From positions 1-60,161 of the forward strand of contig JAGCLD010000041.1 in the NCBI GenBank assembly GCA_017647145.1: a stretch of 60,161 nucleotides of DNA, read 5' to 3'. Below the pieces are notes generated by a model, which saw nothing but the letters and a program-made list of their open reading frames with translations, ran no database searches and was not told the DNA's origin. This document shows, in pieces, positions 54,119 to 60,161 of the stretch. The DNA comes from Paludibacteraceae bacterium (GTDB lineage Bacteria; Bacteroidota; Bacteroidia; Bacteroidales; Paludibacteraceae). Each line of letters opens with the position of its first letter. Position 1 is the first letter of the stretch. The position numbers were made by a program, and so were the translations under genes.

Positions 54119-55597
54119 ATGAAAGCATATAAAATCAACTTATTCATTTTCTCCATCATCATCGTCCTGGCAGTGATTTGCTACATTTTCCCCAGCGAAG
54201 GCATTCAGATTGGAGCAATAGAACTGGAGTTTCCGAGCCTTAGCGATGTGTTAGGACAAGAGGAGGACAGTGTGGAAATCCCCAGCGAATCACCTGAGGA
54301 ACTATTAGCACGTCGATTGGCAGAAATGCGCATGCAGGAGGAAGCCCAATACCTGGAATACTTCCATGAAAATGCCGGCAGAATACATTTTCCAAATGAC
54401 AACATCAGCCTGTTTGACCCTCTGTTTGCTGCGCTTGACGAGGGCAAGCATTCTGCTGTGAAGATTCTACACTTTGGAGACTCTCAGATAGAGGAAGACC
54501 GAATCAGCAGCATGCTGAGAAGTGAACTACAGAAAAAATTTGGCGGTCAAGGTGTAGGCATCATGCCTGCCGTGCAGACCATTCCTACTCTCTCCATCGG
54601 TCAAGCCACCGATTATGAAATGCAGCGACACCTCGTGTACGGCCCCACAGAACTACGTGCCACAGACAACCACTATGGAATCATGGGACAAAGAGCCCAA
54701 CTGGACACCACCGTTCACATACGCTTTTACCCGCGTCCTAAAATCAGCCAGGACAATCCAAGCCGCTATTTCACTCGCTTACAAGTGTGGGTGGGCAATA
54801 TTAACGGAAGCCTGAGCGTCACATGTGAGGGCATCACTCAACAAGCCGACACCACACAGCCAGGCATGCAAGCCCTCAGCTTCACACTACCCGACAGTAC
54901 TGTAAGAACCGCACTCACCCTCCAAGGAAACGGAGAAATTTACGGCATCTCCTTGGGTAGTCCCACCGGAGTATCCATTGACAACATTCCGATGCGCGGA
55001 TGTTCCGGCACTATTTTCACCCAAATGAACAGTCAAGAAATTGAGCAATATTGTCGTCAAAACAATGTGCGACTCATCATCTTACAATACGGTGGCAACT
55101 CAGTGCCCTACCTGAAGAAAGAATCCGGAATAAGCAATTACGCCCAACAGTTGGAGCGCCAAATAAAATACCTCAAACGCTTGGTACCCACAGCAGAAGT
55201 GCTCTTTATCGGTCCGTCAGACATGGCTACCAAGGTGAAAAGCGAGATGCAGACCTACCCACACTTACCAATGGTTGTAGATAGCATCAAACATGCCGCT
55301 TTGCGTGCGGGCGCCGCTTATTGGGACTTATACATGGTGATGGGAGGCAAAAACTCCATGGTAAATTGGGTAAACAGCCAACCACCATTAGCAGCCTCCG
55401 ACTATGTACACTTCTCACGTTTGGGAGCCGACAAGATTGGCGACATGTTGTGCAAATCCATGATGTTGTATTACGACTATTACAAGTGGAGAAACCAGAA
55501 AGAAGTGGTGATAGATGATAGTTGCGTGGTGAACATCGACAGCCTATTACCCCTCACACAAATCTTAGCCGACACCGTCATACAAGAAGTCAAATAA
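54119..55597 (+). CDS. SGNH/GDSL-type acyltransferase or esterase (membrane-anchored)
   Basis: A protein of 492 aa with one N-terminal membrane helix (residues of about 7-23) and a periplasmic SGNH domain. Block I is ILHFGDSQIEED (Ser122 nucleophile), the oxyanion Asn is in LQYGGNS (Asn327), and the last block is SDYVHFSRLGADKIG (Asp428, His431). The insert between blocks I and III is large and beta-rich. In alginate, cellulose and peptidoglycan systems, proteins like this receive acyl groups from an MBOAT partner; the MBOAT gene is two genes downstream. Deacetylation is the alternative. Confidence 0.85.
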   Translation: MKAYKINLFIFSIIIVLAVICYIFPSEGIQIGAIELEFPSLSDVLGQEEDSVEIPSESPEELLARRLAEMRMQEEAQYLEYFHENAGRIHFPNDNISLFDPLFAALDEGKHSAVKILHFGDSQIEEDRISSMLRSELQKKFGGQGVGIMPAVQTIPTLSIGQATDYEMQRHLVYGPTELRATDNHYGIMGQRAQLDTTVHIRFYPRPKISQDNPSRYFTRLQVWVGNINGSLSVTCEGITQQADTTQPGMQALSFTLPDSTVRTALTLQGNGEIYGISLGSPTGVSIDNIPMRGCSGTIFTQMNSQEIEQYCRQNNVRLIILQYGGNSVPYLKKESGISNYAQQLERQIKYLKRLVPTAEVLFIGPSDMATKVKSEMQTYPHLPMVVDSIKHAALRAGAAYWDLYMVMGGKNSMVNWVNSQPPLAASDYVHFSRLGADKIGDMLCKSMMLYYDYYKWRNQKEVVIDDSCVVNIDSLLPLTQILADTVIQEVK

Positions 55598-55601
55598 ATA
55601 G

Positions 55602-56855
55602 ATGCAGAAAAAAATATTGACATATGTAGTTGGAATAATCGCCACCTTATGCATGGGTTGCACCGGTGCGTATGCTCAAGGCTTAAAAGACCTTCCGGCA
55701 TACCGCTGTGTCAAATATGAGGAAAATGTATTGCAATTTCCGGGAGAACGCTCGCGCCAAGATTATTTCTACACTCGCTTAGACAGTTTACTCCTTTTTC
55801 ACACAGGCAATATAAACATTTGGCATGTAGGAGGCTCACACGTACAAGCTGACATTTTCTCCCACAAAATGCGCAGCAATCTGACAGAATTACAACCCGA
55901 CATAGTAGGCAATAGAGGCATCCTGTTTCCCTACTCCATCGCACACACCAATTACAGCCAAAACTATCGAACTAGTTATGCAGGGAAGTGGAGCACAGAC
56001 AAAAACACGCGTAAGCCTCACACCTATCGCATGGGAATCACCGGTATGGCAGCTTCCACACAAGACCCCAATGCCCAAGTCACACTACGCCTCAACACCA
56101 ACAAGCAAGACACGCAATGGAGCTTTGACCAACTGCACATCCTGGGCTATGCTGACAGCACCAATTGTTATCCTTACACCGTGTGGGAAGAAGACACGCT
56201 GCGCGCCATGTATGACAGTCTGAATCACTATTATTTCATAGAGTTGCCAACCCAAGTGGATAGCGTGACTATACAATGGAACATCCCCGGCAATGCAAGT
56301 TTCACGCTTACAGGCTTCATACCTCAACTTTCCAACAATGGAATCAGTTACTACTCTTCCGGAGTGAATGGTGCAGCTGTGCCGGCTTGGTTGCGCTGTG
56401 AAGATTTAGCGAAGGACTTACACTACATCCGTCCTGACTTGGCGATATTTGCCATTGGCATTAATGACGCCGCAGTTCCTTCCGGCAGTTTTAATCCGGA
56501 AACTTTCAAAGCCAACTACCGACAACTGATAGAACAAGTATTGCACGCATCGCCTCAGTGTGCCCTGCTGTTTATAACAAACAACGACAGTTATCGCTAT
56601 GTAAGCCGACGCCGCATGACAGCCAACACCAATGGTCCCCTCGTTCAACGTGCTTTTTATGAGCTTGCTCTGGAATATGGAGGCTGCGTGTGGGACTTAT
56701 TTAGCATCATGGGAGGAATGGGGTCTGTGGACAATTGGGAAGAAGAACAACTCATCCGTCACGACCGTCTTCACTTCACTCACCAAGGCTATGAATTGCT
56801 GGGTGACCTGCTCTACAATGCTCTATTAACTGATTATTTGACTCATTCTAATTAA
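55602..56855 (+). CDS. Second SGNH-type protein, with GGS nucleophile motif
   Basis: A protein of 417 aa with a signal peptide ending near GAYAQG. The catalytic triad is visible, but block I reads IWHVGGSHVQADIF (Ser79), with Gly in place of the usual Asp. The remaining residues are normal: AIGINDAAV (Asn288) and RHDRLHFTHQGY (Asp388, His391). It is 4 bp from its paralogue and 4 bp before the MBOAT gene. Two unlike SGNH proteins with one MBOAT suggest consecutive steps or different acceptors. Whether the altered block I lowers activity cannot be told from sequence. Confidence 0.84.
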   Translation: MQKKILTYVVGIIATLCMGCTGAYAQGLKDLPAYRCVKYEENVLQFPGERSRQDYFYTRLDSLLLFHTGNINIWHVGGSHVQADIFSHKMRSNLTELQPDIVGNRGILFPYSIAHTNYSQNYRTSYAGKWSTDKNTRKPHTYRMGITGMAASTQDPNAQVTLRLNTNKQDTQWSFDQLHILGYADSTNCYPYTVWEEDTLRAMYDSLNHYYFIELPTQVDSVTIQWNIPGNASFTLTGFIPQLSNNGISYYSSGVNGAAVPAWLRCEDLAKDLHYIRPDLAIFAIGINDAAVPSGSFNPETFKANYRQLIEQVLHASPQCALLFITNNDSYRYVSRRRMTANTNGPLVQRAFYELALEYGGCVWDLFSIMGGMGSVDNWEEEQLIRHDRLHFTHQGYELLGDLLYNALLTDYLTHSN

Positions 56856-56859
56856 ATAT

Positions 56860-58725
56860 ATGCCTGAACAATTAAGCTCATTAGTTCATTTCCTGCAAGA
56901 GGTATTTGCCTTTGATGCCAGTTCACCATTGCTGTTCACTCAGTTTTACTTCTGGGCATTCTTCGCCTTGGTATTTGCGATGTTCAGTCTGGTGAAAAGC
57001 CGTCGCTTATTACGCAACAGTTTTCTCTTTATTGTCAGTCTATTCTTTTATTACAAAACCAGCGGACTATTTGTGCTGATTCTGCTCTTTGTGACATGCT
57101 CCGATTTTCTCATCGGTCAGCGCATAGGCAACACCCGGCGAAAAGGGGCAAAGAAAGCATGGCTGCTAACGAGCGTGGTCTTAGACCTCTTCTTGCTCTG
57201 TTACTTCAAGTATGCCTACTTCTTCACAGACATCGTCAACAACATCCTACACACAGATTTTCAAGTATTTGACGCTTTCGCATGGGTGGGCAATTCCCTC
57301 ACCGGGACTGAACGCTTCAGAGTAGATCAAATCATACTCCCCGTCGGAATATCGTTCTACATATTTCAGGTAATCAGCTACACGGTGGACGTATATAAAG
57401 AACGCATAAAACCTGTCACCAACCTGTTGGACTTTGGCTTCTACGTGAGTTTCTTTCCACAACTTGTGGCGGGTCCGATTGTGCGTGCGAGCGAATTTAT
57501 CCCACAAATCTACAAACCCTATCATTTAGGACGTCGGCAGTTCGGAATCGCAGTATTCTGGATTCTCAACGGTCTCGCCAAAAAGATCATCTTGAGCGAC
57601 TACATAGCGGTTAATTTTATAGACCGTGTTTTTGAAAATCCGCTGCTCTTCTCCGGATTTGAAAACCTTTGCGCCCTCTTTGGCTATTCTCTCCAAGTGT
57701 ATGCCGACTTTTCAGGATACACCGACATTGCCATCGGGATAGCCATGCTGATGGGATTCTACTTACCCCAAAACTTCAACTCTCCTTACAAAGCTCCCAA
57801 TGCATCCAACTTCTGGAAACGCTGGCACATATCGCTCAGCCGTTGGCTGCAAAGCTACCTCTACATCCCCTTAGGTGGTAATCGCAACGCCACTTTCGGC
57901 ACCTACTTCTGGATTGTTCTCATCGCCCTGATAGCCTTAATCCTTTCAGGCAGCATCTATGCCTCTCTGATTATCATTGGCATTGCCCTGATAGTCGGCT
58001 TGGTGGCTTGGCTGCGCCCCGGCAAACGCATTAAAATTATCACCAATCTCAACTCCTTCATCACTATGCTTTTGGGCGGATTGTGGCACGGTGCAAGTTG
58101 GAACTTCATGATTTGGGGCGGACTGAATGGCGTAGGGATGATTATATATAAATTCTGGCGCGACATGAATTGGCACCTACGCATGTTGTGGATAGGAATA
58201 GTCACACTCACATTAGGCATACTCAACCACTTCCACCCACAACCCGTCTGGCAAATGTTGTTTGTGTGGAGCGCTATCGTGTGCGCCGGCAGCCTTGTGC
58301 GCTACATTTATCACCTCACACACCTGACTTATCAATTTAAGTGGCTTGGCAATGTGTGGGCCATTGCTCAAACCTTCACCTTCATCACTTTCACCCGCTT
58401 GTTTTTCCGCTCAGGGTCTAATCTTGACCCGGCTGTGGCAAACGAAGTGGCATGGAACACAGCCAAAAACATGGTGAATCAAATCGGAGGTAGCTGGAAC
58501 TTTGGCATTATACCACAAATCATCCACGAATATCGCTATGTATTCATCCTCATCACACTGGGCATGATAATTCACTGGCTGCCCGACCGCTTCAAGCGTT
58601 GGTATCGCCTGAACTTCGCCTTGCTACCTGTTCCGGTAATCGCACTCCTGGTGATACTGGTTGTCTTCATAGTATATCAATTTATCACAGCCGATTTACA
58701 AGCATTTATTTATTTTCAATTTTAG
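56860..58725 (+). CDS. MBOAT-family O-acyltransferase (AlgI/PatA-like)
   Basis: A polytopic membrane protein of 621 aa. The MBOAT core includes LPVGISFYIFQVISYTVDVY, FGFYVSFFPQLVAGPIVRASEF, NFWKRWHISLSRWLQSYLYIPLGGNR and the catalytic His in LLGGLWHGASWNFMIWG (His410). AlgI-type members pass acetyl groups across the inner membrane to a periplasmic SGNH acceptor such as AlgX, AlgJ or PatB. The C-terminal part is longer than in typical AlgI (about 480-520 aa). The two SGNH genes directly upstream make a transfer pathway very likely. The substrate (peptidoglycan or an exported glycan) is not evident. Confidence 0.92.
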   Translation: MPEQLSSLVHFLQEVFAFDASSPLLFTQFYFWAFFALVFAMFSLVKSRRLLRNSFLFIVSLFFYYKTSGLFVLILLFVTCSDFLIGQRIGNTRRKGAKKAWLLTSVVLDLFLLCYFKYAYFFTDIVNNILHTDFQVFDAFAWVGNSLTGTERFRVDQIILPVGISFYIFQVISYTVDVYKERIKPVTNLLDFGFYVSFFPQLVAGPIVRASEFIPQIYKPYHLGRRQFGIAVFWILNGLAKKIILSDYIAVNFIDRVFENPLLFSGFENLCALFGYSLQVYADFSGYTDIAIGIAMLMGFYLPQNFNSPYKAPNASNFWKRWHISLSRWLQSYLYIPLGGNRNATFGTYFWIVLIALIALILSGSIYASLIIIGIALIVGLVAWLRPGKRIKIITNLNSFITMLLGGLWHGASWNFMIWGGLNGVGMIIYKFWRDMNWHLRMLWIGIVTLTLGILNHFHPQPVWQMLFVWSAIVCAGSLVRYIYHLTHLTYQFKWLGNVWAIAQTFTFITFTRLFFRSGSNLDPAVANEVAWNTAKNMVNQIGGSWNFGIIPQIIHEYRYVFILITLGMIIHWLPDRFKRWYRLNFALLPVPVIALLVILVVFIVYQFITADLQAFIYFQF

Positions 58726-58736
58726 ATATAAGCATT

Positions 58737-59393
58737 ATGAAACTTAAAAATTCCCTCCTTATCTGTGCCGTATGCGGCTTAGTTCTCTCCATGAGTTCAT
58801 GTGAAGGCAACACACCTGGTGTCAACTTAGAAAACGGACATGAATACGTAGATTTAGGATTGTCTGTCAAATGGGCTACATGCAACCTCGGTGCAACTGC
58901 CATAGACGACCCGGGACTATTCTATGCATGGGGAGAGACCACTCACAAAGGCTCTTATGAATGGAGCACCTACATTCACGGTACCGGCAAAAACAATCTC
59001 TACGCCTACACCTATCAACCGGGAGATTTGCTCACCACTCTTCTGCCTGAAGACGACGCTGCCTACGTTTTGCTGGGTGAAAAATGGCGCATGCCCACCA
59101 TTGAAGAGTTCGAAGAACTACGCACCAAATGCACCTGGAAGTGGGCACAAATCAAAAACACAATGGGCTACTACATCACAGGCCCTAACGGAAACAGCAT
59201 ATTCCTACCCGCTGGAGGTTTTCAAGATGCCACACACAATGTCAGCAAAAATCTATACGGCTACTATTGGTCATCCACACTTGACACAACCAATGTCATT
59301 TGCGCCAGAAGCCTGGATTTTGTAACCGGCAATGTAAATTGCAGTAGCAGCAGCCGCTTCTATGGTCAGTCAGTGAGAGGCGTGATTCCATAA
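58737..59393 (+). CDS. Lipoprotein with a FISUMP/DUF1566-like domain
   Basis: A protein of 218 aa started at the Met at 58737; the longer frame upstream overlaps the MBOAT gene. The lipobox is LSMSSC (Cys22 or so). The mature part has the pattern YVDLGLSVKWATCNLGA, LFYAWGETT, GEKWRMPTIEEFEEL and GYYWSSTLD...SVRGVIP, found in many Bacteroidetes and Fibrobacter surface proteins (a possible C-type-lectin-like fold). It starts 11 bp after the MBOAT gene, so it is probably the last gene of the envelope operon. Its function is unknown; a glycan-binding role is a guess. Confidence 0.75.
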   Translation: MKLKNSLLICAVCGLVLSMSSCEGNTPGVNLENGHEYVDLGLSVKWATCNLGATAIDDPGLFYAWGETTHKGSYEWSTYIHGTGKNNLYAYTYQPGDLLTTLLPEDDAAYVLLGEKWRMPTIEEFEELRTKCTWKWAQIKNTMGYYITGPNGNSIFLPAGGFQDATHNVSKNLYGYYWSSTLDTTNVICARSLDFVTGNVNCSSSSRFYGQSVRGVIP

Positions 59394-59421
59394 CACAAGA
59401 CCACAAACACCGACAAAGCAT

Positions 59422-59466
59422 ATTCAGGCGTTTCTTCTTCTTAGGAAACGCCTGAATTGTTATTAT
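59422..59466 (+). terminator. Terminator of the envelope operon
   Basis: ATTCAGGCGTTTC (59422-59434) and GAAACGCCTGAAT (59445-59457) form a perfect 13-bp stem over a 10-nt loop, followed by TGTTATTATT. Confidence 0.82.
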
Positions 59467-59479
59467 TGCTACCCGATAA

Positions 59480-59668
59480 TTCTTTGTCAGCAATCCTCAT
59501 TCTTCCAACTACCAATCCGACACCTTCGGACTGATTCTGCAATACATCACCACCCATCCCCGCGATTGTCGTTTACGAGAAGTAAATGGTAAGCGTTCAG
59601 TCAGCATAGAACATGTTGACACGCCTCAAAAAGCATTACACATTTTGCAGACAATGCGAAATGCTTAA
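59480..59668 (+). pseudogene. Gene remnant, possibly the 3' end of mfd
   Basis: An open frame of 62 codons lacks any start codon and is preceded by a stop. It encodes SDTFGLILQYITTHPRDC, RLREVNGKRSVSIEHVD and TPQKALHILQTMRNA. It reads like the C-terminus of a real protein. The pattern (helix, then CRLRExNGKRS and a final helix) recalls the tail of Bacteroidota transcription-repair coupling factor Mfd, but I cannot confirm this. The rest of the gene is absent. Confidence 0.4.
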
Positions 59669-59685
59669 GTTTTTCATCCTCCCAA

Positions 59686-59816
59686 GGAGCACAGTTCCGA
59701 GCACTAGTCCATTTATCCCTACGAAAAAAACAACCTCCAACTGTTGTGCGTAGGAGTCGGTGTAGTTTGCGTGTGAGAGGCTTGGGCTCGGAACAACTTT
59801 TTAAATAAAGTGCTCC
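59686..59816. repeat. Nested inverted-repeat region
   Basis: GGAGCAC (59686-59692) with GTGCTCC (59810-59816) encloses GTTCCGAGC (59694-59702) with GCTCGGAAC (59786-59794). Inside lie CCTACG (59718-59723) with CGTAGG (59749-59754), and ACAAC with GTTGT (59730-59747). The folded form would be one branched hairpin of about 130 nt. It could be a miniature mobile element or a structured RNA. Confidence 0.6.
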
Positions 59817-59906
59817 CGCTCGGCAATTTGAAAACAAGTTTTCCATTGCCCTCGCTTACTCGCACTTTTCACTTTTCAGTTTTCACTTTTCAGTATTTAT
59901 TTAGAC

Positions 59907-59983
59907 GGACCCCCTCCGGCAATAAATTGCCTCGTCCCCCTAGCCCAGGGCGACAGTGCGGTTAGAACTTGAATGTGAGAGGG
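59907..59983. repeat. Dispersed GACCCCCTCCG element, copy B
   Basis: It holds the same blocks as copy A in the same order (GACCCCCTCCG, CTCGTCCCCCT, GACAGTGC, AATGTGAGAG), but the middle is shortened. It lies 80 bp from copy C in the opposite orientation. Confidence 0.75.
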
Positions 59984-60062
59984 TTGTGCTATTTTGATGC
60001 TGTTTTGGGTATATTTAAAGTACTTAGGTTTGGATATCATTTCCTCATACAAAAACTAATTA

Positions 60063-60131
60063 AAAAAGCACTGTCGCCCTAAGTAGGGGGACGAGCGAAA
60101 TGAAGCTTTAGCGGAATGGAGCGGAGGGGGT
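60063..60131. repeat. Dispersed GACCCCCTCCG element, inverted copy C
   Basis: Read on the minus strand it runs ACCCCCTCCGCTCCATTCCG, then CTCGTCCCCCT and GCGACAGTGCTTTTTT. It is closer to copy A than to copy B. Copies B and C form an imperfect inverted pair around 80 bp at the right edge of the window. Confidence 0.75.
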
Positions 60132-60161
60132 ATGTTCTCACTTTACTATTTACTATTAGAC

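Noticed and set aside
59601-59846. 81-aa minus-strand open frame at the right end
   Set aside because: It runs through the nested palindrome and the remnant on the other strand; no domain seen.
59866-59897. Short direct repeats of CACTTTTCA
   Set aside because: Only two or three imperfect copies in AT-rich sequence; simple slippage is enough.

Overview
The window is a chromosomal segment of a member of the Bacteroidota, most likely Bacteroidales. The evidence is the very frequent Bacteroidota promoter type (TTTG, a 19-21 bp spacer, then TAnnTTTG), the near absence of Shine-Dalgarno sequences, and family content such as Porin_10, DUF4290, DUF3467, Omp28, meso-DAP dehydrogenase and a MurA with Asp in place of the catalytic Cys. 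No rRNA, tRNA or insertion sequence was found. Assignments come from reading motifs, not from database searches.

Positions 1-7335 hold a type II-C CRISPR-Cas locus. The window opens inside an array of 47-bp repeats and 29-bp spacers read on the + strand. It is followed by a leftward operon cas9 > RhuM-family gene > cas1 > cas2, and by a tracrRNA diverging from cas9. Two features stand out. A RhuM-family gene is fitted between cas9 and cas1 with gaps of 2 and 5 bp. Each CRISPR repeat also carries a complete Bacteroidota promoter that would start a transcript just ahead of every spacer.

Positions 7336-24586 are mostly rightward housekeeping and envelope genes: a porin, a lipoprotein paired with an OmpA/thrombospondin-type-3 protein, fabG, gltX, metY, a DUF3467 gene, panB (leftward), a PglF/CapD-like nucleotide-sugar dehydratase with a WecA-like sugar-phosphate transferase, and an ABC-F ATPase.

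Positions 25063-51649 are all leftward: a MATE exporter, a phosphohexomutase, an Omp28-like lipoprotein, an MTA/SAH nucleosidase fused to a CYTH domain, an M48 protease, rpsA, an eight-gene run (pseudouridine synthase, ddh, AddB-like nuclease, metallo-hydrolase, dolichol-phosphate-mannose-synthase-like GT2, pyrC, apbE, TlpA-like), then two endonuclease/exonuclease/phosphatase proteins flanking murA and DUF4290, and alaS.

Positions 52236-59393 are a rightward envelope operon: M23 endopeptidase, an apparently inactivated lytic transglycosylase with LysM, two SGNH proteins, an MBOAT O-acyltransferase and a lipoprotein. Together they suggest O-acylation of peptidoglycan or another envelope glycan. 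The right end (59394-60161) holds a gene remnant and several inverted or dispersed repeats.

The intergenic spaces share two kinds of dispersed element. One is tandem arrays with a strict 11-bp period (7473, 24983, 32261, 44364). The other is a GACCCCCTCCG element (26458, 59907, and inverted at 60063). Several promoters sit inside perfect inverted repeats, most clearly that of rpsA.
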